Below, one piece after another: positions 44,862 through 54,199 of a stretch of DNA of 64,000 nucleotides. Origin of the DNA: CAVVEC01 sp963747105 (GTDB taxonomy: Bacteria; Acidobacteriota; Terriglobia; Terriglobales; Acidobacteriaceae); NCBI GenBank assembly GCA_963747105.1, contig CAVVEC010000016.1, positions 744,001 through 808,000 of the forward strand. The letters run 5' to 3'. Below the pieces are notes generated by a model. The model was not told the DNA's origin, ran no database searches, and saw nothing but the letters and a program-made list of their open reading frames with translations. A program made the translations under genes and the position numbers. Position 1 is the stretch's first letter. Every line of letters starts with the position of its first letter.

Positions 44862-47738
44862 ATGCCTGCGCCGGTTCAATCAAAACGCGTTTATCGTTTT
44901 GGTTTGTTTGAGGCGGATGTCGCCAGCGGTGAACTCTTGCGCCAAGGGGTGCGGGTCCGGCTGCAGGACCAGCCATTCCGTGTTCTGACCATTCTTCTGG
45001 AACGAGCGGCCGAGGTGGTGCCGCGCGAGGAGCTGCGTCAGAAGCTTTGGCCAGCCGACACCTACGTGGACTTCGATGGGAGCCTCAATGCGGCCCTGAA
45101 GAAACTGCGCTCGGCGTTGGGTGATTCCGCAGAGAACCCCATTTTTATCGAGACCCTCCCGAAGAGGGGATACCGCTTCATGGCTCCGGTGGCCATCGAG
45201 GATGAGCCCGCCGCAGTCGAAGAAAAGGTCATCGCCGAGCCGCCAGTTCGACCCCAGCCGCCGGCATCTGAAGCAACCGTGGCGTCGCCGGAATCGCGGA
45301 GTTGGAAGCAGCGTGACTTCATCTATGGCGCAATCCTGACTCTACTTCTAGCGGGCGGCCTGGGATGGTATTTGCTCCGCCATGGTTCGCGGCCAGTGCA
45401 GTCTTCTCTCAGCAAACCAGCGCAATCGATTCCCGTTCGAAAATCGGTGGCCGTGCTCGGATTCCACAACGCCTCGGGGCGTACGGACGATGACTGGCTT
45501 GCCACCGCCATCTCCGAGATGTTGAGTACGGAACTGGCAACGGGTGAAAGACTGCGAGTGGTTTCCGGCGAAGAGGTCGCCAACCTTCGCATTTCGTCGC
45601 CGTGGTCGCAGGCCAGCACTCTGGGGCGCGAGACCACAATCCGTATCGGCACAGCTCTGAACAGCGACCTACTCGTGCTTGGTTCCTACACGACGCTGGG
45701 CCCGGCGGACCATTCGCAATTAAGGTTCGACGTGAGGTTGCAGGATGCCCGCACGGGAGAGGTCTTGAGCCAGATTGCGCAGACCGGCAACGTTAACGAT
45801 CTGTTCCAGTTCGCGTCGGAAATCGGCGAACGGTTGCGCCAGCGGCTGGGAGTTCCCGAGATCAAAAACACTGAACAAGCAGGCCTGCTGGCTTCGTTGC
45901 CGCTCGATCGCGAGGGCGCGCGCTTTTATGCGCTCGGAGTGGCAAAGTTGCACGAATTCGATGTGTTGGCCGCCAAGGATCTTCTGGAACAAGCGACGAA
46001 GGCTGACCCGAAGTTCTCTCTGGCACATCTGATGCTGGCACGCGCCTGGGCTCAGCTGGGATATGAGCAAAGGAGAAAGGAGGAAGTGAAGAAGGCGCTC
46101 GATCTCTCGATTGATCTTCCGCGCACGGAGCGTATGCAAGTGGAAGGGGACTATTACGAGAGCCTGCCCGACCATGAGAAAGCCGCTTCCACCTATCGCG
46201 CTTTGTTTGCGTTATTCCCAGACAATGTCGAGTACGGATTGCAGTTGGCAGCGGCACAGAAGGCCGCTGGTCACGACAGCCAAGCACAGCAAACGATTGC
46301 CGAGTTACGGCGCTTGCCGCCGCCGGCTTCGGACGATCCTCGCATCGACCTGGCTGAGGAAAGAGCGGTTCCGGTGAATATTGCGGTTCAGCTCGAATTG
46401 GCTCAAAGAGCGATGCACAAGGCCCAGACGCAGGGGAAGAAACTACTTTATGCGCAAGCTGAACAAATCGAATGTCACGATCTGAGTTACAGCGACCATC
46501 CAGAACAGGCGGAGTCCTACTGCGAAGACTCCTATAACTTGTTCCTTGCGGCTGGGAATCGGCTGGCAGCGGCCGACTCAATGCGCTTGTTGGGAGATAT
46601 GGAAGGAACGCTGGGCCGCTTGAACCAGGCGATCACGACCTACCAGAAAGCGTTGAGGATTCTGGCGGAACTAGGGGAACACGAAAAGACCGGCTCGGTT
46701 CTGAACAACATGGCGATAAATTTTACAAACGAGGGGGATCTCGATCGCGGCGAGCAGCTGTACCGTGAGGCCAAGTCTCATTTCGAACAAGCGGGAGACC
46801 AACGGAATACGGCCGTAACCATCGGCAACATCGCGGATATCCTTTACCTTCGGGGAAAGTTGCTGGCGGCAGAAAAATCTTATCGCGAAGCGATTGAAAT
46901 CGAAAATGCACGGGATCGTGGGGTGCCGGCTAATGCTCAGTATCGACTTGCGGACCTGGAATTAACCGAGGGCCGGGTAGAGGAGGCTCACAAATTGGCT
47001 CAGCAGGCGGTTAACGCTCTGCGTGCAGAGCAGGGGGCTTACCAATACTTGACCCTTGCCATGAACGTCCTTGGAGATGTGCTGAAGGCCGAGGGAAATC
47101 TTGAGGAAGCGCGCCAGCAATTTCAGCTAGCGCTCGATATTGGGAAGAAAGCGGGCGAGCCAGTTGCCGAAACTCAAGTGGAGCTTTCTGATCTTGCTCT
47201 TGACATGGGCTACCCGGATCAGGCCGAACCCTTGCTGCGAGCCGCAATCGCGGAGTTCGAGAAGGAGAAGGCCGACCCTGACAGCACCAGCGCGTACATC
47301 GAACTCAGCCGAATGTTGCTGATGGAGGGCAAACTGCAAGACGCACGCACGGCGATTCAACATGCTGCCGAGCTCAGCCGCACCAGCCCCGATCCAGGAC
47401 TCAAATTGCCGATCGCGATCCAGAGTGCGCGCGTGATGCTGGCGGCCGTGCAACAGAACGAGCGCCGGCATCCCAGTCTGGCCGCAGTGCGCCAACAGTT
47501 GCGCTCTGCCTCCGCCACCGCCAAAAAGCTCGGATATTACGGGCAGGAATGCGAATCTCGGCTGGCGCTGGGTGAGTTGGAAGTGAAGCAAAATCCGAAA
47601 CTCGGACGCTTCCTGTTGACCCAACTCGTGGCCGACGCTCACCAACACGGAATGGAACGTATTGCCCGCGAGGCGACAGCGCTAGCCGCGAGCACGAATG
47701 CGACCCCCATGGCTGTCGCCCCGAGCCTTCCCCGCTGA
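44862..47738 (+). CDS. Membrane-anchored winged-helix/TPR regulator (CadC-like)
   Basis: The 958-residue protein has an OmpR/PhoB-type winged helix at the N-terminus (RLQDQPFRVLTILLERAAEV, then FDGSLNAALKKLRSALGD and IETLPKRGYRFMAPV) and one membrane helix (FIYGAILTLLLAGGLGWYLL) near residue 165. An extracytoplasmic domain follows (VAVLGFHNASGRTDDDWLAT), similar to TolB-N/FlgO-type domains. The remaining 600 residues are TPR repeats. In CadC-like regulators the membrane protein binds DNA directly, and the outer part senses signals. ATG 44862 is chosen because the wing domain begins a few residues later. The gene is intact over 2.9 kb, which contrasts with the many broken genes nearby. Confidence 0.88.
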   Translation: MPAPVQSKRVYRFGLFEADVASGELLRQGVRVRLQDQPFRVLTILLERAAEVVPREELRQKLWPADTYVDFDGSLNAALKKLRSALGDSAENPIFIETLPKRGYRFMAPVAIEDEPAAVEEKVIAEPPVRPQPPASEATVASPESRSWKQRDFIYGAILTLLLAGGLGWYLLRHGSRPVQSSLSKPAQSIPVRKSVAVLGFHNASGRTDDDWLATAISEMLSTELATGERLRVVSGEEVANLRISSPWSQASTLGRETTIRIGTALNSDLLVLGSYTTLGPADHSQLRFDVRLQDARTGEVLSQIAQTGNVNDLFQFASEIGERLRQRLGVPEIKNTEQAGLLASLPLDREGARFYALGVAKLHEFDVLAAKDLLEQATKADPKFSLAHLMLARAWAQLGYEQRRKEEVKKALDLSIDLPRTERMQVEGDYYESLPDHEKAASTYRALFALFPDNVEYGLQLAAAQKAAGHDSQAQQTIAELRRLPPPASDDPRIDLAEERAVPVNIAVQLELAQRAMHKAQTQGKKLLYAQAEQIECHDLSYSDHPEQAESYCEDSYNLFLAAGNRLAAADSMRLLGDMEGTLGRLNQAITTYQKALRILAELGEHEKTGSVLNNMAINFTNEGDLDRGEQLYREAKSHFEQAGDQRNTAVTIGNIADILYLRGKLLAAEKSYREAIEIENARDRGVPANAQYRLADLELTEGRVEEAHKLAQQAVNALRAEQGAYQYLTLAMNVLGDVLKAEGNLEEARQQFQLALDIGKKAGEPVAETQVELSDLALDMGYPDQAEPLLRAAIAEFEKEKADPDSTSAYIELSRMLLMEGKLQDARTAIQHAAELSRTSPDPGLKLPIAIQSARVMLAAVQQNERRHPSLAAVRQQLRSASATAKKLGYYGQECESRLALGELEVKQNPKLGRFLLTQLVADAHQHGMERIAREATALAASTNATPMAVAPSLPR

Positions 47739-47849
47739 CCGCTCAGTCTGGCTAAACACCCGAATGCCCGGCAGGGTTCCTGCACAGAGGATATGATGAC
47801 GCCACCGAAGGATATATGAGATGGGTGGTAGCCTCTTGTGTGCAGAGAT

Positions 47850-48060
47850 TCACACGAAGCGAGTGCGGAAGCAGAAGACGGATCGCCAGGATGCGGAGCT
47901 GATTCTGCGATTGATGATGGAAGATCGTTTTCCGCAGGTCTGGTACCGAGCCGGGAGAATCGAGATCTGCGACAACTGCGGCGGCACCGGCACCGGATGG
48001 TGCAGGCACCCACGCGGATAATGAACCAGTTGCAAGGGGTGGCGCCCAACGGAATTCGTA
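47850..48060 (+). pseudogene. IS110-family transposase remnant
   Basis: One frame reads KQKTDRQDAELILRLMMEDR, and a second continues SRENRDLRQLRRHRHRMVQA, then TRIMNQLQGVAPNG. KTDRQDA is the hallmark of the DEDD catalytic domain of IS110 transposases, and the rest follows family order. Only about 70 of 350 or more residues are left, with one frame change and no ends. It is a dead fragment. Confidence 0.72.
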
Positions 48061-48224
48061 AGGGATTCCCTCTGCGGGAGTATCCGTCATTCCGACAACG
48101 TTGACGCTGATGGTTCGGAAACGACGTGCCACTTCCGACAAGCCTAACGCTGGTGACTTGAAAACGGGCAAAACACAGCCCCCATTCAGGTGCCCGCCGG
48201 GGATGCGTGAGAAAACGAAAGGGG

Positions 48225-48340
48225 GGAAGAGGTGAGAACTGAGAACGGGATCGCGGCGAGGTGAGAAAGAGCGACGAAGCGAAGGGAAGGTGGCATGACG
48301 CGGATGCGTGAGGCGAGGTGAGGTGAGGCGAGCGGACCGT
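48225..48340 (+). repeat. Purine-rich degenerate GAGGTGAG repeats
   Basis: GAGGTGAG and GAGGCGAG motifs recur irregularly in a strand-biased purine tract (about eight copies). No gene or clear RNA fold lies in it. The region precedes the promoter of the GloVer gene at 48480. Confidence 0.6.
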
Positions 48341-48479
48341 GGGCGTGCGGAGGTCAGAATTGCCGAGCCAGCGCCGGTTTCGTGCGCCCGTTTTAGTGAT
48401 ATACTTCCAGCCCGTATTGAGGATGTGAACTGTTCCCGCCGGTTGGTCCGCGATTTCTGCACCGGGAGGTAAGCCTGAA

Positions 48480-49742
48480 ATGAAACCGAGAAAACTGGTA
48501 TGGCGCTGGGCCGTGGTTGGAGTCGTCGCTGCTTCGACGATAGGGACGTGCGCGTGGGCGGCTGTCAAACGAGCGGTGCACGCTCAGAAGCGTACCGTTA
48601 GGTTCGAGATTCTGCACAACTTTACCGGAGGCAGAGACGGGAGCTATCCATATGGCCGCTTGATCGTGGATCGGCAGGGTAATCTCTACGGCACGACATC
48701 CCACGGCGGCAGGCACGCCGTCGGCACAGTGTTCGAACTGTCACAGAACGGCGGAGGGGATTGGAGGCGAAAGGTGCTGCACGCCTTCGGCTCTCACAGC
48801 GGCGACGGCGCATACGGCTATGACCAACTGATCTTCGACCAACGGGGTAACCTCTATAGCACGACGGGTGGTGGTGGGGCCCACGGCGGTGGTAGCGTCT
48901 TCGAACTGTTACCAGACGGCAGAGGAGGCTGGAAGGAACGAGTAATCCATAGTTTCGGCGACGCGTATGGCGAACAACTGCCTGGTGGCTTGATCTTCGA
49001 CAAGTCCGGCAACCTTTACGGCAGGTCGCCCTCAGGCAGCGGAGGTGGATGTACGTACGGGTGTGGGTCGGTGTGGGAGTTGTCGCCCAACGGCAACGGC
49101 GGATGGAAGTTCGCGACTCTCCAGAAGTTTGATTCCTCTAACGGCGCTAATCCCTGGGGCGACCTGAACATCGACGCCTCAGGCGAACTCTGGGGGACGA
49201 CAAGCAACGGTGGCACATACGGGTACGGCGTCGTATTCGAGCTGACACCCAATGGCAGCGGCGGCTGGATCTATAACGTGATTCACAACTTTAACAGTAC
49301 CGACGGTGCCTATCCGGCATACGGCCGCCTGGTGTTTGGGAAGAAGGGTCACGTGTTTGGCACGACCGAAATAGGCGGCACAAACGACACCGGTACGGTC
49401 TTCACGCTCATTCCGGGAGCCGGGGGCAGCTATAACTTCACAAGCATCTACAGCTTCGGTCCCGAGCTCAACGGCGACGGGAACTTTCCCTGCGGTGGCT
49501 TGCGCTTCGACAAAGCGGGTCACTTGTATGGCACCACGACCTTGGGTGGTTCTGAGAACTCTGGGACTGTGTTCGAACTGGTGCACGGAGGCGATGGCTG
49601 GACAGAAACAGTCCTGCATAGCTTTGCTGACGGATCCGATCCGTACATAGGTGTGACCACTGACGAAAAGGGCCATTTCTACGGCACGACAACTGGCGGT
49701 GGCTCGGATCAAGTGGGGACCGTGTTTGAGATCACGCCCTAG
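48480..49742 (+). CDS. Exported GloVer-repeat protein
   Basis: The 420-residue protein starts MKPRKLVWRWAVVGVVAAST, a signal-anchor with twin basic residues. It has about nine GloVer repeats in a longer form (VFELSQNGGGDWRRKVLHAF, YGTTSHGGRHAVGTVFEL) in which each unit carries an extra N-G-x-G-G-W loop. It ends QVGTVFEITP. Its neighbour at 49883 is a close tandem paralogue with the same start (MKPRK) and the same bases before the ATG. Probably exported; function unknown. Confidence 0.88.
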   Translation: MKPRKLVWRWAVVGVVAASTIGTCAWAAVKRAVHAQKRTVRFEILHNFTGGRDGSYPYGRLIVDRQGNLYGTTSHGGRHAVGTVFELSQNGGGDWRRKVLHAFGSHSGDGAYGYDQLIFDQRGNLYSTTGGGGAHGGGSVFELLPDGRGGWKERVIHSFGDAYGEQLPGGLIFDKSGNLYGRSPSGSGGGCTYGCGSVWELSPNGNGGWKFATLQKFDSSNGANPWGDLNIDASGELWGTTSNGGTYGYGVVFELTPNGSGGWIYNVIHNFNSTDGAYPAYGRLVFGKKGHVFGTTEIGGTNDTGTVFTLIPGAGGSYNFTSIYSFGPELNGDGNFPCGGLRFDKAGHLYGTTTLGGSENSGTVFELVHGGDGWTETVLHSFADGSDPYIGVTTDEKGHFYGTTTGGGSDQVGTVFEITP

Positions 49743-49882
49743 AACAGGGGGCTGAAGTGGAATAACGTTAACATCGGATCTGAGTTAGGAAAGCCTCCAC
49801 AGTAAGGTTGGACGAATGACTTCCCTCGTATCGGAACTCTGGTTCTGTCGGGGGCGGTTCGTGAGCGAAGAGGCGCCCTGAA

Positions 49883-51175
49883 ATGAAACCGAGAAAAGTG
49901 CCCTTCCCCTGGGTTTTTATCCTGACACTTGTTCTCCTGACCGCCGTGTTGGCGGCGGCAGCGGTTCATGGCCGGAAGCGAGCCATTGGATTCAAGACCC
50001 TGCACGTTTTTACTGGGGCCAGCGATGGCGATGGAAACTCTCCCACTGGACGTCCAATCCTCGACCGCAAGGGGAATCTTTACGGCACTACCGAGTACGG
50101 TGGAGCGAATGATACAGGCACCGTCTTCGAGCTTTCACCCAACGGGAGTAGCCTAGGCTGGACGGAGAAGGTGCTTTACAGTTTCGAAGCCGATGGCGGC
50201 AACGAGTGCAACCGGCCCCTCGAACAGTTGATCTTCGACAAACACGGTAACCTGTACGGCGCAGCACCCGGCCCCTATTGGGGCGCAGGCTGCGTGTTCG
50301 AGTTATCCCCAAATCGCAGCGGAGGCTGGACGGAAACAATGCTGTACCTTTTCACCGGGGGCAGTGACGGAGGGAATCCCGGCGGCAGCCTCATCATGGA
50401 CAAGGCTGGCAATCTCTACGGCGTGGCATCGGATGGCGGTGGCGGCGTCGGATGCAGCGGATACGGATGCGGTACCGTGTGGGAGTTGTCGCCCAACGGT
50501 TCGGGTGGCTGGAATTTCACGACTCTCCACGTGTTCGACGGAGTCGACGGTGACTATCCCATTGGCGGCTTGAACCGGGACAGCTCAGGCAATTTATGGG
50601 GTAAGACAGCCGCCCGCTCTTACGGCGAGAACGGGGTGGTTTTTGAGCTGACGCGGAATGGTGGCGGCACCTGGACGTTTCACTTGATTCACACCTTCAG
50701 CGGCACGGGCGGACGCGCACCCGGCTATGGACGCCTCGTGTTTGGCAAGCATGGCCACGTCTTTGGAACAACCGAAGAAGGCGGAACGAACGGCCATGGG
50801 ACGATATTCGTGCTGATTCCGACTGGTGGAGATAGCTACAAACTAACCGACATTTACAACTTTGGCGGTTACAACCAGGATGGGATTTTCCCCGACGCGG
50901 GCTTACGTTTCGACAAAGCGGGCCACCTATATGGCACAACCCAATTCGGCGGTTGGCACAACTACTACGGCACTGTATTCGAATTGATACACAGCAGCAG
51001 CGGCTGGACGGAAACCATCCTGCATAGCTTTGATTTCTTTGACGACGGCGCATATCCAGTTGCCGGAGTGAACGCCGACAGAAAAGGGCACTTCTATGGC
51101 ACAACCTCCGAAGGCGGGGGCGGCGGCGGATGTCGCCGATACGGATGTGGCACCGTATACGAGATCACGCCCTAA
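49883..51175 (+). CDS. Exported GloVer-repeat protein, tandem paralogue
   Basis: The 430-residue protein starts MKPRKVPFPWVFILTLVLLT with a clear export helix. Nine or so repeats of the long GloVer type follow (VFELSPNGSSLGWTEKVLYS, YGTTEYGGANDTGTVFEL). A Gly- and Cys-containing loop (GGGGGGCRRYGCGTVYEI) precedes its end. Compared with the gene at 48480 it shares overall order and the leader CTGAAATGAAACCGAG, so the pair arose by tandem duplication. A terminator-like hairpin lies about 290 bases after its stop. Confidence 0.88.
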   Translation: MKPRKVPFPWVFILTLVLLTAVLAAAAVHGRKRAIGFKTLHVFTGASDGDGNSPTGRPILDRKGNLYGTTEYGGANDTGTVFELSPNGSSLGWTEKVLYSFEADGGNECNRPLEQLIFDKHGNLYGAAPGPYWGAGCVFELSPNRSGGWTETMLYLFTGGSDGGNPGGSLIMDKAGNLYGVASDGGGGVGCSGYGCGTVWELSPNGSGGWNFTTLHVFDGVDGDYPIGGLNRDSSGNLWGKTAARSYGENGVVFELTRNGGGTWTFHLIHTFSGTGGRAPGYGRLVFGKHGHVFGTTEEGGTNGHGTIFVLIPTGGDSYKLTDIYNFGGYNQDGIFPDAGLRFDKAGHLYGTTQFGGWHNYYGTVFELIHSSSGWTETILHSFDFFDDGAYPVAGVNADRKGHFYGTTSEGGGGGGCRRYGCGTVYEITP

Positions 51176-51460
51176 CCAGTCACCGATTTGTTGCCCCGGC
51201 TTGTGTTACGGGTGTGCTGGTCCCGCAGCTCTTCACCGTCCATACTCAGCGAGCGTCTGACAAGGACCTACACTCCGCGAGTTTGTTGCTGCCTTTACCA
51301 CAGGCAGCACCAGTCTGGGCACTCCGGTCCGCACCACGCTGCTACTGCGCTCTTGCCATTGTGACTACGGCATCAGCTTCCACACCGTTCCGTAGCCGGC
51401 ACCATCCTTAAAGGTTCTAGTGCAGTGCCATAAAAATCTCCAACCGCGTCGCGAATGAAA

Positions 51461-51502
51461 CCCGCTTGAGGGCTGATGGTCGCGCCCAGAGCGGGCTTTT
51501 TT
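51461..51502 (+). terminator. Rho-independent terminator
   Basis: CCCGCT at 51461-51466 pairs with AGCGGG at 51490-51495. An inner GGGC/GCCC pair extends the stem, and six T follow directly. It would end rightward transcripts from the two GloVer genes. Confidence 0.7.
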
Positions 51503-51695
51503 ATTGATTGGTCAACCATTCCGCACTACTCCGTTTTTGAGGCGGAGTTGCCGCCCGTCAGACTGGAAAGCGCCCGGTTTGCCAGCGCTCTCGTAGTGTC
51601 ATCGGAGTTGTGGTAGTAAGGTAGATCCAAAACGACTCCCGCATCCTCTTTGCGGGCAGTGAGAACGTTCCACGAATTCACCCAGGCCTCATCCC

Positions 51696-51792
51696 CCACG
51701 CCCGGGTAAGGAATGTAGCCAGGATGGGGCGCGAGGAAATTGTTTGGGACGAGGGCAACATGCGTAGGAAACAGTTTCCTCAGCAACAGTGA
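51696..51792 (+). pseudogene. C-terminal remnant of a homologue of the 61569 gene
   Basis: The plus-strand frame NVARMGREEIVWDEGNMRRK, ending in TGA at 51790-51792, aligns with IVLRVPRKEIVWDERNMRWE at the end of the 61569-62297 product. The match breaks off upstream. An 86-residue frame on the opposite strand (51526-51786) mirrors this and is probably not real. The fragment shows that the module at 59-62 kb once had another copy here. Confidence 0.5.
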
Positions 51793-51906
51793 ATGTCCTA
51801 AGTAAGGAGATATTACATCCTCCTAATTACACTCTTTACTGTAGCATTAGATGGGTGCTACAATGGGTGCCTGATGGAGTCCCGTGTCGACAAGGAGTAC
51901 GGAAGC

Positions 51907-52188
51907 ATGACCGCAAAGGTAGCTCGTGCAAAGCTGTCCACCACGGTTGCAGCGGAGAATTATCAATACTTGACGGCGATGGTGAGTTCCGGCCAGGCAA
52001 GCAGTGTGGCCGAAGCTGTGGATCGAGTTGTCACAAGAGTACGGCGGATCGAGAACCGCCGTCGGTTGGAACAAGCCACTGCCGCGTACTTTGAGAGTCT
52101 TTCTCCCGACGCACTTGCTGAGGGGAACGAGATGGCCTCTAATCTGGCAGCGGCGGTCAAGGGTGTGGATTTTGACCGTGAACCCTGA
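51907..52188 (+). CDS. Antitoxin-like protein of a MazEF-type pair
   Basis: The 93-residue protein starts at ATG 51907, nine bases after AAGGAG, and reads MTAKVARAKLSTTVAAENYQ, then MVSSGQASSVAEAVDRVVTR. This is a ribbon-helix-helix-type N-terminus as in CopG/MazE-like antitoxins, followed by an acidic helical tail (SPDALAEGNEMASNLAAAVK). It overlaps the toxin gene by 11 bases. It would bind and block the toxin and repress the shared promoter. The ATG at 51874 is rejected because it lies before the ribosome site. Confidence 0.75.
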   Translation: MTAKVARAKLSTTVAAENYQYLTAMVSSGQASSVAEAVDRVVTRVRRIENRRRLEQATAAYFESLSPDALAEGNEMASNLAAAVKGVDFDREP

Positions 52189-52537
52189 CGCCCAACGCGG
52201 AGAAATCTGGAAGGCCGATACCGGCGGGAAGAAGCACACGGTGGTAATCATCTCGCTTGACAGCAGGAACCGCTCTGACAAAGTTGAGTCTGTCCTGGTG
52301 GTGCCCTTCGGCAGTTTCGGTGCGGAAGGCCCAACCGCCATCTGGATGGAACCAGGAGAAACGGGGCTACCCGAACCATCATTTTTGAAGGCGCATTACA
52401 TTCAAGTCCTCCCAAAGAAACAGCTCCTTGAACGTTTGCCGCGCCGTCTCTCGAACGCGCAATTGAGAAAGTTAGTCACTATGGTAAATCGGGCGATTGA
52501 TCCCGACGCACCGTTTGATGATCCCCAACCAAAATGA
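52178..52537 (+). CDS. mazF: MazF/PemK-type endoribonuclease toxin
   Basis: From the GTG at 52178 the protein of about 119 residues reads NPDAQRGEIWKADTGGKKHT, VVIISLDSRNRSDKVESVLV, VPFGSFGAEGPTAIWMEPGE and PSFLKAHYIQVLPKKQL. The RGEIW strand and the S/D-R-N-R segment are the MazF/PemK core; the family cleaves mRNA at short sequences. The start is inside the end of the antitoxin gene, giving translational coupling. Length and motifs are complete, so the pair is probably functional. Confidence 0.88.
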   Translation: MNPDAQRGEIWKADTGGKKHTVVIISLDSRNRSDKVESVLVVPFGSFGAEGPTAIWMEPGETGLPEPSFLKAHYIQVLPKKQLLERLPRRLSNAQLRKLVTMVNRAIDPDAPFDDPQPK

Positions 52538-52609
52538 TGAACCGACCAAGGGCACACATCGACTTACTGACCGAACGAGTTCGTAGTCTGGCGAAACTGG
52601 ACTGCGTCG

Positions 52610-53684
52610 GCTCGCACTAGAAAAAGCTCGTCGGCCCGGCAAACGGGCAAGAGCACACTAGTGCAGTTGCCCGAACTGACAGACCGCAGCCGTCAGTACT
52701 TGACCTTCGACAACCCCGGAGTCCTAGCCGCAGCCAAGCGCGATCTCAACGGCTTTGTTGCCGGTTTAACCACCCCGGTCACTCTCGACGAAGTGCAGCA
52801 CGTGCCTGAACTCTTTCCAGCAATCAAAGTGGCCATTGACCGAAAACGCGAGCCCGGGCGTTTGCTCCTCACGGGTTCCGCCAATGTCCTGCTTGTGCCT
52901 GAGTCTCTCCGAGTCCCTGGCTGGACGAATGGAGGTGATTACCCTCTGGCCGTTCTCGCAAAGCGAAATGAAGGTAGTGCATGAGAGTTTTGTTGACGCG
53001 CTGTTTTCGAAGCGGACGGCATGGCATGCAGGGAAATCGAGCCTGGTTCCAAGGAGTGAGTTGTTTGAAAAGGTACTGTCTGGCAGTTATCCGCCGCTCG
53101 CTACACGCCATACGGAGGCGCGTCGCAAAGCCTGGTTCCAATCTTACCTGATGACGATTCTGCAACGCGATGTCCGCGACATATCCAACATCTCTGATTT
53201 GACCGCCGTGCCTCGACCGCTTTCGGTCGTCGCGGGTCGCGCCGGTGGCTTGCTGAATTTCGCTGACCTGTCGAGAAGCCTCTCGTTGCCACAAACGACC
53301 CTGAAACGATACTTCGCACTGCTGGAAACAACATTTTTTCTGCAGCCCTTGCCGCCCTGGTCGGTGAACACTGGTCAGCGGGTCATTCGGACGCCGAAGA
53401 TCTACTTGAATGATACCGGCCTGCTCGCGCATGTGCTGGGGCTCATTCTGGATCGGCTGGAATTGGATGCGGGAATGGCGGGGGCCGTCTTGGAGAACTT
53501 TGTGCTGATGGAGTTGCGCAAGCAGGCGTCTTGGAGTGAGACTCAGCCACAATTGTTCTATTGGCGCACGGCCTCGGGACAAGAAGTGGACATCGTGCTG
53601 GGAAACTCTGCTGCGCATCTCGTAGCTGTTGAAGTGAAGGCCAGTGCAACCCTGAATAGCGGCGACGTTCGGGGGTTGCTGGGA
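52610..53684 (+). pseudogene. DUF4143/AAA ATPase remnant with frameshift
   Basis: Without a start codon, one frame begins at the Walker A segment ARQTGKSTLVQLPELTD and runs through FVAGLTTPVTLDEVQHVPEL and PGRLLLTGSANVLLVPES. The frame then shifts near 52905 (one CTC unit changed) to SESLAGRMEVITLWPFSQSE, and DUF4143 follows (YLMTILQRDVRDISNISDLT, PKIYLNDTGLLAHVLGL, LFYWRTASGQEVDIVL, then VAVEVKASATLNSGDVRG). The family is an ATPase with a nuclease-like C-terminal domain often near toxin genes. Its end is lost: at about 53685 the frame runs into an ADOP permease fragment. Confidence 0.72.
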
Positions 53685-53930
53685 GTGGGAGCGAATACGG
53701 CTATCTTCACTGTGGAACACCGTGCTCTTGCAGCCGCTGTCTTTTCCTGAGTCGGACCAGCCGGTCTCTGTGTCTGAATCAAATCCCTCTCGGGGCCTGG
53801 AAGACTTTAGTGTGTCTCCTCCCAACTTCTTCGACTCTGGGTTTGTTTGCCCCGGTGGCACTCTCGCTCGCCGCCGTCGGTATTTACGGGGTCATGGCCT
53901 ATTCCGTGAGCCGCAGAACGTAGGAGTAGG
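53685..53930 (+). pseudogene. ADOP-type permease remnant fused to the DUF4143 end
   Basis: From 53685 the sequence reads LGVGANTAIFTV, the N-terminal MacB-type segment of ADOP permeases. A shifted frame gives LLQPLSFPESDQPVSVSESN and FSVSPPNFFDSG, and another gives FAPVALSLAAVGIYGVMAYS, then VSRRT, which belongs to the C-terminal FtsX part. The 600 or so residues between are missing. This is an internally deleted ADOP copy unrelated in position to the full gene at 54946. Confidence 0.7.
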
Positions 53931-54199
53931 ACACGAGATTGAGGGTGCCCGCTTTCGAACAGTGAAGTTCGTGAGTGAAACAAGAGACTTGTTTGGGCTT
54001 GAAGTGCCCGATTTAGAAACAGTGTTTGATTCAGAGTGTCCCCAAAGCGAAGAAGGGGGCAGTGATCTTCCCTTGGCCCGGGGCCAACAATCGGACATTC
54101 GGTTGGTTCAACCAGTCGCGACGAGTTGGCCTCCACCTTCCCGCGCCTAGCAGTCTTGGATCGGTCCCGAGCCGGAGGACGCAAGGGGTCGCAAGTGAG

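Noticed and set aside
45862..46581. 239-residue minus frame inside the TPR gene
   Set aside because: Composition is Ser/Pro/Arg-rich as expected from reading TPR codons backwards.
51526..51786. 86-residue minus-strand protein
   Set aside because: Its best similarity is to the reverse of the 62.2 kb gene, whose plus strand is coding; the plus-strand remnant is the better reading.
52869..53861. 330-residue open frame on the minus strand
   Set aside because: It mirrors the DUF4143 ATPase on the plus strand, which has clear family motifs; the minus frame is Arg- and Gln-rich without any.
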